From Phaseolus vulgaris (taxonomy: Eukaryota > Streptophyta > Magnoliopsida > Fabales > Fabaceae), in contig NC_023749.2 in NCBI RefSeq assembly GCF_000499845.2, positions 12,613,625 to 12,677,624 of the forward strand: a DNA stretch of 64,000 nt, read 5' to 3'. The notes beneath the pieces are model-generated. The model had not been told where the DNA came from, searched no databases, and saw nothing but the letters and a program-made list of their open reading frames with translations. The position numbers and the translations under genes were made by a program. Positions 44,173 to 57,115 of the stretch are shown here, in pieces. Each line of letters opens with the position of its first letter. The first letter of the stretch is position 1.

Positions 44173-47100
44173 CTACTGCAGAGGACAATTTAAGCTAATG
44201 ATACCCAATTCATTTAGGAGAAAATAAAACCTATCTTTAGCAAGTGGTTTAGTGAATAGATCAGCCAATTGAAGTTCAGTACCAATGAATTTGATATCAC
44301 AAGTTCCATTAGCTATATGTTCTCTTAAGAAGTGATGTCTAATTTCAATATGTTTAGTTCTTGAATGCATGACAGGATTCTTAGACAGATTTATAGCACT
44401 AGTATTATCACAATTTATAGGTATCTTGTTTAACAAAATTCCAAAATCACTTAGCTGCTGTCTTAGCCATAAGGTTTGAGCACAACAACTTCCAGCAGCT
44501 ATGTATTATGCCTCTGCTGTGGAGAGAGCAACACAAGCTTGCTTCTTGCAATGCCAAGAGATTAGACTTGATCCAAGCATGTGACAAGTCCCACTTGTGC
44601 TTTTCCTGTCAACCTTGCAACCTGCAAAGTCAGAGTCTGAAAAACCGGTTAAGCTTAAAGATACCTTGTTAGGATACCATAATCCAACATCCTTAGATCC
44701 TTGCAAGTATTTCAGAATTCTCTTTGCTGCATTGTAGTGTGATTCCTTTGGTGCAGATTGATATCTAGCACATAAGCACACAGCAAACATAATGTCAGGC
44801 CTGCTGGCAGTTAAGTATAATAAGGAGCCAATCAAACCCCTGTACTTAGTTTGATCCACTGATTTTCCTGTAGAATCTTGATCCAGCTGGCAGCTTGTTG
44901 AAATAGGAGTGATGATTGCTTTGCATTGATCCATATCAAACCTCTTAAGCAACTCCTTGCAATACTTTGCTTGATTTATGAAGATTCCATCCTTGAGTTG
45001 TTTTACTTGTAGTCCAAGAAAGAAATTCATTTCCCCTAACATTGACATCTCAAATTCACTCTTCATTGCAGCAACAAAAGCTTCACAGATTTCTTCATCT
45101 GTGGCCCCAAAGATGATATCATCCACATACACTTGTACAAGGATAATATCTTCTCTTTTCTTCTTTATAAATAGAGTTTTATCAGAATTGCCACGGTTAT
45201 ACCCTTGAGAGAGCAGAAACTCACTGAGTCTCTCATACCATTGCCTAGGTGCTTGCTTCAATCCATATAAGACCTTCTTAAGCATGTACACATGTTCTGG
45301 ATTTTTGTGATCTTCAAACCCTGGAGGCTGAGATACAAATACCTCTTCATTAATGTGACCATTTAGAAATGCACTCTTGACATCCATTTGAAACAGCTTG
45401 AAACCTTGTAAGCTGGAAAATGCTAGAAGTAATCTGACAGCTTCAAGACGTGCTACTGGTGCATAAGTTTCACCAAAATCAATACCTTCTTCTTGGTTAT
45501 AACCTTTAGCAACCAGCCTTGCTTTATTTCTAGTGATAGCTCCATGTTCATCCATCTTGTTCCTGTACACCCACTTGGTTCCTATGATATTCATCTCATG
45601 CTTTCTTGGAACCAAGGTCCACACTTCATTGTATTCAAACTGGTTCAGCTCTTCCTGGATTGCTGTTATCCAATTGCTATCTTGCAGTGCTTCTTCCAGA
45701 CTTTTAGGCTCAATTTGTGACACAAAAGCCACTGTTCTGCAGAAGTTATTGAGTGAATTCCTTGTTGAGATTCCCTTCTCAATTTTACCAATTACATTGT
45801 CAAGAGTGAGATCCCTTGGAGTCTTCCATTCTTTAGGCAATCCTGCATTCACAGTAGATTCTTTGATAGAATTTGAATTAGTTGCATCAAGCTTACTGGA
45901 TTGATTCTTTTGCAGAATGGTTCTTAAATCATCCATACCAGATTCATCCAGAACAGATTTGGGCACAGAAAAATCTGTTTCATCAAACACAATATGTATA
46001 GATTTTTCAACTGCAAGCAATCTTTTGTTATACACTCTATAAGCATGACCATTTATAGCATAACCAATATGTATTCCTTCATCTGATTTAGGATCAAATT
46101 TCCCCAGATTATCTTTACCATTATTTAAAACAAAACATTTGCAGCCAAATACCCTAAGATGACTAATGCTAGGTTTTCTTCCTTTATACAGTTCATAGGG
46201 AGTTTTCTTAAGAATTGGTCTAATCAGTGTTCTGTTAGCACATAAGAAGCAGTGTATACAGCATCAGCCCAAAAATATTTAGGTAAACCAGATTCATTTA
46301 GCATAGTCCTAGCTAACTCTTCTAGTGATCTATTCTTTCTTTCAACAGCACCATTTTGTTGGGGTGTCCTAGGAGCAGAATAACTATGTATGATCCCATG
46401 TTTTGCACAATATTTATCAAACTTTGCATTTTGAAATTCTCCCCCATGATCACTATGAATCTGTTTTATCCTATTTTCATTTTCATATGCAGAACCTTAG
46501 CTAGTTTCTTAAAGGCTTTATATGCATCATTTTTAGAAGCAAGAAACAAGGTCCATGTAAATCTTGAAAAGTCATCAACAATCACCAAAGCATAGTAATT
46601 TCCAGCTAAGCTAGCAGTCCTAGATGGTCCAAACAAGTCCATATGCAAAACATCCAAAGCTTTATTTGTGGAAACAATATCTTTTGATTTAAAGGTAGTT
46701 CTAATCTGTTTTCCCTTTACACAGGCATCACACAATCTGTTATTTTGAAATTTTATGTTTGGTAAACCAGAAACAAGTTCCTTAGACTTTAGCTTATTCA
46801 AGTGATTTGTGTGAATATGAGCTAGCCTCCTATGCCACAGCCATGATTCATCATTCTTAGATAACAAACACTCATTTTCAGAACAGCTCTTTATGATATC
46901 TAAGAGATAGATGTTGTTTACCCTTTTTCTAGTGAACAACACCTTACCAGAAATTTCATTTGAAATTGTACAAGTATTGGCTTCGAAGTTGACCTTGTAT
47001 CCCTTGTCACACAGCTGACTAATGCTTAGAAGACTATGTTTTAGCCCTTCAACATACAGTACATTCTCAATAGTGGTTGAGTCTTTTGTACCAACATCTC

Positions 47101-47254
47101 CTCTTCCAAGAATTTTTCCTCTATTGTTGTCCCCATATGTGACATGCCCTTCATCTTTGAGTTTCAGATTTATAAACTGAGTCACATCACCAGTCATGTG
47201 CTTTGAGCAGCCACTGTCTAGGTACCACTGGTTTTTCCTGCTGTTTTTCTGCAA
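44173..47254 (-). pseudogene. Family B pol: protease, integrase, RT, RNase H
   Basis: From 47254 leftward the frame encodes the protease motif YLDSGCSKHMTGD, integrase zinc region HRRLAHIHTNHL with CDACVKGKQIRT, and catalytic segment LDVLHMDLFGPS. The frame is then lost by one missing base near 46480 and another near 46243; the intervening part still shows the PQQNG and YFWADAVY type of integrase text. From 46035 the RT (QMDVKSAFLNGHI, QVYVDDIIFGA) and RNase H (ALSTAEA, then INCDNTSAINLSKNPV and LQLADLFTKPLA) follow, with a stop at 44506-44508. So two single-base deletions and one nonsense change separate this from an open pol. Enzymes would copy RNA to DNA in particles and insert it in the nucleus. 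Confidence 0.9.
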
Positions 47255-47305
47255 TAAAACAGATTTAGCACATATGGTACCCCTTTAGTCTAGGGTCCAA
47301 CATGA

Positions 47306-48976
47306 TTAATACCTTTCCTTAGGAAGCCATTTGGCCAATCCTTTAGGAACAAGGTACCTCCTAGCTTTACATGTTCTAGATACATGACCAGACTTCATAC
47401 AATAAAAGCATGTTGCAGTATGCATTGTTTTTGAATAACTAAAAGAGGAAAAACCTGTTTTGGAAGGAAAAAAGAAACTGGACAGCTTTTTCACATTACC
47501 TTTCATTCCAGAATTATATCCTAGACCATTTTTATTTAAAACAGCATTTTGTGAACCTAATAAGATTTCAAGATTTTCTCTTCCTTTAGTGAAATTTGAA
47601 AGTGTTTTTAACAAATATTCAACCTGTTTTTCCAGCTTCTTACAATTATCACAAGTTTTAATTGATGCATGCAAACATGTTAATTCAAGGCTAACCAATT
47701 CAGTTTTAGCTTTGTGCAATTCTTCTTCAAGAGCTTTGACCTTAGGTTGAAGTACCCTATTTACTCTATTCAATCTGTTGCACATTATAGCCAACCTGTT
47801 TGCTTCATCATGTGTTTCCTTAAAAGCTATTAACAGCTGATCATAGTTTTCAAAATCAGTGGAAAAATCACTTACTGAGTCAGAGTTGGATCCTTCATCA
47901 TTCACCATGAAGCACATATTTGCTTCTTCACTTTCAGTTGAGGAATTACTAGATGAGGATACTTCATTTTCTTCCCATGAGATGTATGCTCTTCTACCTT
48001 TGCCTTTGTCACTCCTCTTGCTTGTTGATTTTTCTTTACTTTGATTGTTTGGACAATCAGCTTTTATATGACCTGGTTTACCACATCCAAAGCACAGGTA
48101 ATTGGAAGAATTTGAATCATTAGGTTGTTTGGAATACCTCTTTCTTTGCTGAGTTCTGTCACGGTTTTTCTTTCTAAGAAACCTGCTGAATTTTCTGGTG
48201 AGCAGACTCACGATCTCATCATGTTCAGGATCAACTTCTTCCTCACTTGTATCATGTTCCATGGTAGTTTTCAGAGCAATTCCTTTGGCCTTCTTCTCCA
48301 CAGTTTCTTGTTCTTTCAATCTTTTCAGCTCTATTTCATGTTCTATCAGCTTTCCAAAAAGTGCAGCAGTGGACATCTTGGATAAATCTCTGGATTCTAA
48401 TATTGTTGTTACCTTAGGCTGTCAGCTCCTATCAAGACATTTTAGCACCTTTATGTTAAGTTCTTCCTTGTCAAAGACTTTACCAAGGCCAGTGAGGTGA
48501 TTTACAATGTGTGTAAATCGTTTCTGCACATCTGCAATACTTTCTTCTGATTGCATTCTAAACAGCTCGTACTCCTGAATTAGTGAGTGCTTCCTTGCCC
48601 GTTTCACATCATCAGTTCCTTCATGAGTCACCTCTAGTACATCCCACATCTCCTTAGCTGAGTTACATTGAGAGACTCTAAAGAACTCATCCTTATTCAG
48701 TGCAGAGGTGATGATATTCTTGGCTAAGGAGTCATATTGGGCCTTCTTCTTCTCGGTTTCACTCCATTCAGACCAAGGCTTCTTTATTATTTCATCTTTG
48801 ACAACCTGCATAGGTATAAAAGGTCCACTGACCACTGCATCCCAGATTCCCATGTCAATAGACTCCATAAAGATCTTCATCCTGATTTTCTAGAAAGCAT
48901 AGTTAATACCACCAAACATAGGAGGTCTATTAATAGACGCACCTTCAGCAAAAGGCATTTTAAACTCAGACATCAT
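47306..48976 (-). pseudogene. Family B gag with two in-frame stops
   Basis: The frame begins at one of two adjacent ATGs (48974-48976 and 48971-48973), 46 bp inside the 5' LTR, and runs 557 codons to 47306. It has the gag core (KIRMKIFMESIDMGIWDAV, EMWDVLEVTHEGTDDVK, VQKRFTHIVNHLTGL), an intact first zinc knuckle CFGCGKPGHIKADC, an acidic Ser-rich segment, a coiled-coil-like region, and a second knuckle CFYCMKSGHVSRTC. Stops at 48890-48892 and 48422-48424 both replace tryptophan codons that family A keeps. There is no frameshift. A stop at 47306 precedes pol, which starts about 50 bp further in the same frame, so pol may depend on bypass of the gag stop. Confidence 0.9.
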
Positions 48977-49003
48977 GCATACACTTGAGCAAAATACAAG
49001 CCC

Positions 49004-49019
49004 TAGCTCTTGATACCAA
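49004..49019 (-). other. Primer binding site of family B
   Basis: Minus strand TGGTATCAAGAGCTAG, two bases inside the 5' LTR. It resembles the methionine-tRNA site with one inserted base. Confidence 0.85.
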
Positions 49020-49021
49020 TT

Positions 49022-50604
49022 GTTGGGTCTATTAGTGTCTAAGTTCAAGAGGGGAGGGGTGAATTGAGCTTATAAAATTTTCGCAAGAACACACAATTTT
49101 CAGTATATCAGAGGCAAAAAGAACAGATTGTTTTTACATGAAACAGATTGATTCTTCATAGCAGTCTAGCACAATTTGAATTTGTTCAATATAAAATTGT
49201 GATCAACAGAGAATTATAACAGAATCAGATCAGCTGGATATTATGAGGATGAAAGATACAACTATCCTTAGAAATCAAACAAATTCACTCAACACAAGGT
49301 TTTAAGGAGAATGACTCTTTCTCATATTTTAATGAATAGACTGTTTGTTCATAGATCACTTAAACCATCATATACATCTGCCTTGTTTGTGATTAGAGAG
49401 ATTTAACAAATCAGGAAGAACAATTTTTACTTAAACCCAAAATTAACAGATTCAATTTCAAACGAACAGATTTAGTTCTTGACAGAATTAAGCAAAACCA
49501 GAAATGAGTGCAGGGATGAGAAGAAAAGGCACACAAGTTTTTATACTGGTTCACTCATACAGAGCTACGTCCAGTTTCACCTTACCCCAAGGTGGAATTC
49601 ACTAAAAACAGTACCAATCACTTACAATCACAACAGTTCTTGAACACTACAAGAACAATACAACCAATGCTGAAAAACCCTATTTCAGCACACCTTGCAC
49701 TCCAAGAAACCCTATCAAGGAGTGACTAACACTTACACCTTTACAAACCAGAATAAAGGAAGGATTACACCTGAAAAGAAGATGCTAGAACTCAAAACCA
49801 GTAGTTCAATTTGCTGCAGAACTGCACCAGCACCTTCACCAAGATCAAAGGTTTCCTAGAACAAGCACACTTGAAAATCCCTTTGGAAAACCTTTCAAAA
49901 ATCTTTCAATCCGTCTTTTCACATTGAAAATATTTTATCTCTGTCAAAAACGTAATTGTTCAGCACCCTTTCATGTGAGAGAGGCTTTTCTTTATATAGA
50001 AAACAATTTCTAACTACTTTTCAAAAAAACAGTTGAAAAGCTGTTATGAAAACAACAGATTCAGTTTTGAACTTAACAGATTTATTTTGTGAAAACTGCC
50101 AACTCAGCTAACTGAAATAACTGTCTGAGTTGTACCTTTGGTGCCCTAACTAACTTGCGAAAAACCTTTCAGCAGACCAAAGAATAAACCTGTTCTTTCA
50201 CAGAGAAACAGATTAAAAGATAACAAACAGGACAGCTCAGCTTAACTGAAATAACGAACTAAGCTTTACCTGTGATGTCCCAACAGAATTTTAGAAAAGC
50301 CTTTTTAATAGAGAAGAAATAAATCGATTCTTTCTCCATAAAACAGATTTATTTTTGTACTGATTTAAATCTTTTAAGAGCACTTTTAAAAGCTTTTCAA
50401 AAACCATTTAACCACATCATGTGCTTGATCTAGGCTTGGTTAGGCATCTAGGATAGATCATGTAGCAAAAGGCAACCTTACACAATTACAAGCCTACATA
50501 CAAGATCATCTAAACCTATTACAAACTTTACAACAAATTAGCTATTTTCTACATCAAACACAAACTAACACTAGGTAGAGAAGAGGCTTCATCCATCTTC
50601 AACA
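49022..50604 (-). repeat. 5' LTR of family B
   Basis: 1583 bp, TGTTG to CAACA. The minus strand has ACCAGTATAAAAACTTG near 49536-49552, a TATA-type core promoter in the block shared with families A and C. Several motif pairs at 20-bp spacing are present (for example 49122/49142 and 49445/49465). Confidence 0.95.
49536..49552 (-). promoter_or_regulatory. Candidate LTR core promoter
   Basis: TATAAAAA on the minus strand downstream of GTGAACCAG, a block found at the equivalent place in the family A (57639) and family C (22509) LTRs. Conservation in three LTR families supports it; no transcript start is known. Confidence 0.5.
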
Positions 50605-52231
50605 TATAAAACTTCTACATTCTCTTTTGTAAATCATCCTTTTTCATATAATAATAATTCTTTTGCTTTCGCGTGCCTATACTTTTCTCTTTCCCTCCGA
50701 TACACTCATAGTGACACCTACAAATAGAAATCACTTTTTTAAGTTGTGAATATTTTTCTTGCATATTCTTAAGCAGAAACACAATTCAGTGAGTCCCATT
50801 TTTCTTGTATTCTTCTGGTCATTGTCCTAGTTATTGGTTCTTTGTTGGGGGCTCTACCATCATATCTTCACCATTATTAACAGTTCCCTCAATATAGAGT
50901 TAGATGGGCTAGAAGCTGTGTTAATGAGCAAGATTTAATATCAATGTTGGGAATTAATCAAACAATTTTCCTCCTTTATGAATGCATTGAATCGTTCTAC
51001 TACAATCTAGAGGCACTAGACTACCCTTAGTTAAAGTTTTTATGGTATAAAATATAATTAAGTGTTGAATTAATTATGTTACAATGACTAGTATCGTTTA
51101 GCGTCTCTATTGTGTCACCCAAATATACTTATTACATATATACATAGAACATCACCTTTTGAAATAAAACATCAAACACACAACTATCAATAATTTCGTC
51201 ATAAATAATCCATGAAATATGGTATGATACACAACTAAAATTAGGCTAAACATTTTAAAACAAAGTCTATTACAGCCATGCTTTCTATACAAATATATTA
51301 ATAATTTTAGCTAACAACTTTAAATTCTCTATAAAAAAAATAATTAAGAGTGACAAACTTGATCAATCTGACCAGTTTCAACCCAACACACTCCTCCATA
51401 TATATGAAAGCTTTATATAATGATTTGTATGTATGGTTGTATAGTTTGAGCGTTGAGAAATTAATTAAACTGAAAGTAGGTTTATTTTGACTTAGGTATT
51501 TAATAGAAGATCATTTAAAAGTTAAGAATTTTTCTGAATTTTTAGTTTAATAGGGTTTTATGTTTATTGGTGTTTAAATATTATTCAATTGACATGTTGC
51601 CGTGAAGATGATATTGAAGCGATTACAAGAAACTCATCACTCTAGCTTCCAATTGGTTATTTGACCAATGTTCCTTAACACTTAAATCATGCTTATAGTT
51701 TGAACAAGAAAGATATTAAATCAATTATTTTACCTCTAAGATGCTCAAATGCTATAAGATTTGCTCAAGCAGCATCCCATAACTTAGCTATGAAAACTTC
51801 ATAACTCTTTAATTTTTAATGTTGAGCTCACTCTACATTTCTTTGTTTCAATGATTTATTTTTGATAAATTAAATGTATTGTGTAACGTTAAAAACAAGT
51901 TAATATATGAATGAAGAATGTTAATTGTGAGAGATATATTATATGGGATTTATATTTCCAAGGGAGTAATACTATATATAATGAATAATAAGACATTGAA
52001 CGAACATTAAGTCACTATTAAACAACGCACTGGTGTTGAACATTATGTTTAAATTTAATTATGGTTTTATTAATAGTAACTTGTAAAGATGATTTTTAGT
52101 GTCTAAAAGTATTTAATTAAGAAAAGTTAATTTTATAAATTTTATAGATGGAGAAGGATATATGCAAATCTTTTTATTTTTATTTTTCACATTTTAGTTT
52201 ATTATTTATCAAAGTAAAAATGTATTTTTTT
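50605..52231. other. AT-rich stretch without genes
   Basis: Only the short dispersed repeat at 50713-50790 is recognised. Confidence 0.5.
50713..50790 (+). repeat. Short dispersed repeat, copy 2
   Basis: Partner of 20434-20512. Confidence 0.8.
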
Positions 52232-52720
52232 TAGTAGAGATGCCTCTTAAATGGTGTGTCCGTGTCGGACACACGTACTCCGACACTGATACTCATACAA
52301 CACTTGTAGAACACGTATTGGTGAAATGTTTAATTCAAAAAATATTTGTTGGATTTCTGACAATTCTAGCACGATTCTAACATAATTTTACAAATGAGAA
52401 ATACATTAATTTTCCAAAAAACTCAAATTTATTTTATAATTTTTATCATGATTATAAAAATAAGGAACAAATCATTTTGAACTAGCAATGAGAAACATCT
52501 TTCTGCTAAAAAAAACTGAAATATATTTGTACACATAAATCTTTATTGTCAATTTATATAATTCATAATTATATAATATATAAATCCGTGTCTCTGTATC
52601 TTACATTTTAGAGATTATATGTATCTCCGTGTCTCCGTATCTTACATTTTAGAGATTATATGTATCTCCGTGTCCGTATGATATCAGTATTCGTGTTAGT
52701 GTCTATGCTATAGTTGTGGC
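52232..52720 (+). repeat. Dispersed repeat E, copy 1
   Basis: About 490 bp matching 60437-60847, opening TTAAATGGYGTGTC and closing GTCTRTGCTAYA. The start is rich in GTGTC and GACAC strings. A tandem duplication of about 41 bp (52588-52670) is specific to this copy. No coding content; class uncertain, perhaps a MITE. Confidence 0.8.
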
Positions 52721-52758
52721 TTTAACAAATAACTTTACGTAATATAAAAAATTTAATA

Positions 52759-53099
52759 TGTTAGAGATCTCACGTCGACTAGAGATGATAATATTTCATT
52801 GTATACAAGTGGGTGCAAACCTCACCCCATGAGCCGGTTTTATGGGGTTGAGTTAGGCTTCGTAATATGGTATTAGAGCCATTTAAAGTTTATCTCAGCG
52901 AGTGTTTGTTGGGCCTATCATGCCACCTGCTATCGGGCCGTTATCGGACCACCCATAATATGTTGTCTCACGCATGAGCTGTTGGAGATCCTACATCGAC
53001 TAGAGATGATAATATTTCATTGTATATAAGTGGATACAAACCTCATCCCATGAGTCGATTTTATGGAGTTGAGTTAGGTTTAAAATCCACCTCGTAATA
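52759..53099 (+). mobile_element. Complete TRIM retrotransposon
   Basis: A 341-bp element with LTRs of 109 bp (52759-52867) and 120 bp (52980-53099) starting TGTTRGAGATC, flanked by TAATA duplications at 52754-52758 and 53100-53104. The primer site TGGTATTAGAGCC (52868-52880) directly follows the first LTR. The internal region is 112 bp and non-coding. The first LTR lacks 11 bp present in the second. It cannot encode proteins, so it must have been moved by another element's enzymes. Confidence 0.93.
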
Positions 53100-53104
53100 T
53101 AATA

Positions 53105-56100
53105 AATTAGTGAAACAATTTTCAGCCCCAAATTTTAAACTACTAACTAATTTCTTAACTTTCAACTAACTAGTTTTTGAAGACCTCAAAATTTAAAGTA
53201 TTGTTTGCTATTATCACGACTGACGCATTTTGTATGTCACGACACTAGTAAAATCTTTATATCATTAAAATTTCATACTAAAAGGCCATTCTTCAAGGTT
53301 TTTCTCCCTGCATCCCCGTAATTACTAATTATACCTCCATACTAAAAGAAGAAGACTAAAATACCTCCCTATCTACACAACGTTACTGTTGCACCGTCAA
53401 CTACACCGTTATCCATTATTACCACACTTTTTGAGAGAAAGAAGAAAAAAAAAGAAAATTATTTTAAAAGATATTATATATACTCGATAAAGCTTGTTCT
53501 GAAAATTTATTTGATTTAAGAACATTTTATATGTTCTGAAAAATTTATTATAAAGAACTTGTTTCAAAAAAGCTCATTATAAAAAACATCTTATATATTC
53601 AAAAAATTATTCCAATTTTTTTTTTCTAAAAAAAATACTTTTAAAGTGTTTGTTCCGGAAATCCTACTCTAAAAATTATGGAAAGTTTGTTCTAAACCTT
53701 TATTAAACATAAAATAAAATTATAGGAGTTACGGTTACAAATTTCGGGAGTTCAAGAAGAAATACCTTCTCTAAACTCCCCAAAGTCCAATAGCCATTGT
53801 ATGTCGGCTTATCTTCAAAAACATAGGTTGGCCCATTTCTCCCACTTCATTTTCTCTTCCTTTCTTGTTTCTCTTAAACACAACAAATAGAAGTTTTTTT
53901 TTTCTAAATATCATACAGATCATAAAATTGATAACCATAGAATAATATGTGTTAGTGGACATAGAAAAAAAGAAATTGAAAATATAAAAGCTTATATATT
54001 AATTCTTTTGGGTACAACAAAATCTAAATACAAGGAAAATCACTTTTTTGTGTTCAACAAAAATCTTAATACATATAATGTTCAAAATATGATAATTGTT
54101 CTATTTTCACTGTGATAAAGAATGAAGAGAAAAATTATATAAAATGATCAAAATATTGTTAACTTTATCCTTTTATATGAAAAAAGATAGAGATATTTTG
54201 ATTATCTAACAACACCAGATAACTGTTGTCCCTTATTTCCTTCCCATCTTAAAGAAGCAAGTATCCAATTGTTACGATAATATGATTTTTATTTGTATTT
54301 TAATAAAAAAATCATTATATTTTATTTTCCATTTTTAAATTTGTACATAAACCTCTGGAAATTTTATTTTCCCTATTTTCTATACAAATATTGAAAGCAA
54401 AAAATAGATTAATATCTAAGATATAAAAGTTTGTAATTGAAAGTGAAAACAAGAAATTGAAGAAAACATTTTCTCAAATAAACACTATTCATAGATGTGC
54501 TGAGAATGAATTTCAGGGTAAGTTTTAAAAATTACAATTATTTTTTAGTTTTTAATATGTTTTAATTAGTTTTTTTTTTCAATTCTCCTTGGCGATTACT
54601 TTTTATATCTTTTTCTTGTATACATTTTCCTTTTATTTATGTTTTTACTGTAAGATATTTAACTCATTTTATCATTGATGCAAACAAGTGTAAGCATAAA
54701 ATTTAGATGTTCTTGCTAACTTATGCGCGTGTTAATTAACTTTCAACAAATGAAATTCAATATTGAATTGTGAATTAAACTAATATTTTGTGAACATAAA
54801 AATATATCAAATTTAGTATTTATAGATGAATTGAAACATATAATATCATTGTTTTCAAGTTTAAATGACATTATGAACATGCACTACTATAGGTAGTGTA
54901 TTTTATGTCATTTTAAACCTCAAAGAATTGACATAAATATAGGTAATATAAAAAGTGTAAACTTTATATGTAAATTAATTCATATAAGATGTACTTTAGT
55001 TAAGAAAGATATACTAAGTCATACATTCTATATTAAATAAAAAAAGTTGCATAATAATTTACATTGATGTTAGTTTCTTTTCCACTGTTATAGAATAACA
55101 AAAACTTAAAGACCTATTTATATGAAATTATCTATATTGATGTAATCATAATTGCGATACAAAGTTAGGTAGTTTTTAAAAAAATTCCAGCTTTATTAAT
55201 TTTTCTCTATACATACAATTTTTAATTAGACTTACAACTTATGCAAATATCAAATATACAATTATGTAAAATTCATTTATAAAAATAAATAATATACAAA
55301 ATATTATCAAAATATATAATACACGAAAATCATTAAATAAAGATTAATTTTAGAGACAAAAAATAATTAGTCACTATATTAACTAAATTAGATATTATTT
55401 TAAAAAAAAATTATTATCAAAAGTAATTTCTATTATTAATAAATAATTTATAAATTGGTATCTAATTAGCTAGCAAAGTTTTAGTTACCAACAAATTATA
55501 TTCTAAAGTTGATAACTAAATGTAATGTAAAATGGTTTCTTTGTAATAACATCCCAAAGGCTCCGACAAATTTAAATTAGATTTTAGGACTTTATAAAAA
55601 ATAATGTAATTAAATTTTATTAACCATTAAATTTATTAATATTAAATTACATAACATAGGAAATACAATAGAATTAAGAATTTGTGTCCAGTATACATCT
55701 AATGGTTAGAGTATTAGTTTTCTTGCGCAATTAACTACAAGAGAATTATTGTTAATGAGTTAGATTTGAAAATTTAGTTCAATATGAATTTAGATTATTA
55801 GGTTTATTCGTGAAATTAGGGAGTTTATTTATGACCCTTCTGGGCATGATTTGAATGATGGATAGTTATGATTTGTTGGCTGAAACTTTGCGCATGTTGA
55901 AATAAGCAGTCACTTTTAATTGACTCTGAAATTTGTTAAGATAATTAGATTGTAGTTTTCTTGAACTCAGATATGTACTGAATTGCAAATTTAATGAAAT
56001 TGAATGCAATTTAAGCTTTGAATGACCATTTTGAGTTAAAGTCATTGGAAAATGATATATGAGCAATAGATTGTTATATTTTAGCATTTTAAACTTGTTA

Positions 56101-56403
56101 AAGAAGTTGAAATTGTTAGGATATGTTTTTTTTTTACATTTTAGAAGTATTTTAATTTTTTTGTTTGTTTTTGTTATTTTTTTTTCACTCAAAAGAGATA
56201 GTTTCACTAATGTGAGAATAAGATAGAAAAAAAACTCTTATTTTTCTATTTGGGTCTCACCTAAACGTGTGTCTCAAGTGACATTTTCAAGTCTTAAATC
56301 ATTGTTTAGTTTAATTGTCAAGGTTATGATATGATGTTATAAAATTGAATGATGTTATATTAATTTAAAAGTTATGAATAATGAGTAAATTGTAAGAAAA
56401 CAC
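53105..56403. other. AT-rich stretch without genes
   Basis: No coding domain, tRNA or clear element ends seen. A palindrome CACTACTATAGGTAGTG lies near 54882-54900 but has no partner I can find. Confidence 0.5.
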
Positions 56404-56776
56404 ATTAAAAAAAATTGTAATTGTGACAATTTTAATATGGTGGTTATTAAAAACTTTCACAATTATCCGTATAAAAGAATAGGTTAATAAGTGTCACATT
56501 TTTCATTCAAAATGTGTCATTTAGAATTGTCGTTTTATGAAATATACACTCTCTCTCGTTTTCGTTCCCTCCATATAATTCCTATTTTTCCAAAAAATTA
56601 TTTTTCCACATTGTATTCTTTGACCCTTTGAAAAATTCACATTGAGCCCTCTTTCAAAACTCTCTCTCTTATCCCTCTCACATAAATTGTGAACCCTAAC
56701 TCTTCTCACTCTCATTACTGTGAACTCTTCTCACTCACATTACCTCTTCTCACAAACCCCTCCCAGAAGATGCTAC
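56404..56776 (+). mobile_element. CACTA 5' end fragment
   Basis: The segment resembles the first 350 bp of the CACTA element at 26118, best at ACAATTTTAATATGG and GTTATTAAAAACT. The terminal CACTACAAAAAA is degenerate here. It ends where the family A LTR begins, so it is a truncated copy. Confidence 0.6.
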
Positions 56777-56978
56777 TATTGAACCAAGTGTGTTCAAGCT
56801 TTGAAGAATCCAAACCCTTTGAAGGTTGATGAAAGGCTGGATGTGCTTGTTGTTGTTGAGCTGTCTTTAGATAGGATTTGGGGTAGATAAATTGTATATA
56901 TTCACTCTTGATTGAATCCAAAGCATAAGTATTCTCAAACCTTTTAAAAGAAAAGTGTTTTTCAAACTAAGTGAAAAA

Positions 56979-57013
56979 CAACCTGTTGTTTTGTCGAAAC
57001 AACCGATTGTTTT
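56979..57013 (+). repeat. Paired 21-bp-spaced motif in LTR copy 2
   Basis: CAACCTGTTGTTT at 56979 and CAACCGATTGTTT at 57000. Confidence 0.95.
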
Positions 57014-57080
57014 ATAACTTAGATGTTTTTAGAAAGGTTGAAAACTGTTTTTAAATGGTTGACTTGCTGTCAAACCAAAA

Positions 57081-57115
57081 CAACCGATTGATTCGTGGAA
57101 ACAGCCGATTGTTTG
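57081..57115 (+). repeat. Paired 21-bp-spaced motif in LTR copy 2
   Basis: CAACCGATTGATT at 57081 and CAGCCGATTGTTT at 57102. Confidence 0.95.

Larger units (their letters stand above)
40846..50604 (-). mobile_element. SIRE-like Copia element (family B), 3' LTR truncated
   Basis: Order on the minus strand: 5' LTR (50604-49022), primer site, gag (48976-47306), pol (47254-44173), an intact third ORF (43609-42446), polypurine tract, and 3' LTR (42012-40846), which has lost its last 416 bp. The shared 1167 bp of the LTRs are equal in length and differ at only four positions by my reading. A target duplication cannot be tested. Coding regions are nonetheless broken. Confidence 0.93.

Noticed and set aside
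45533..45904. Plus-strand ORF of 123 codons
   Set aside because: Antisense to the family B pol frame, with no domain of its own.
53771..53962. Minus-strand ORF of 63 codons
   Set aside because: Low-complexity, AT-rich, no homology seen; expected by chance.
54882..54900. Palindrome CACTACTATAGGTAGTG as a CACTA end
   Set aside because: No partner end or subterminal repeats found.
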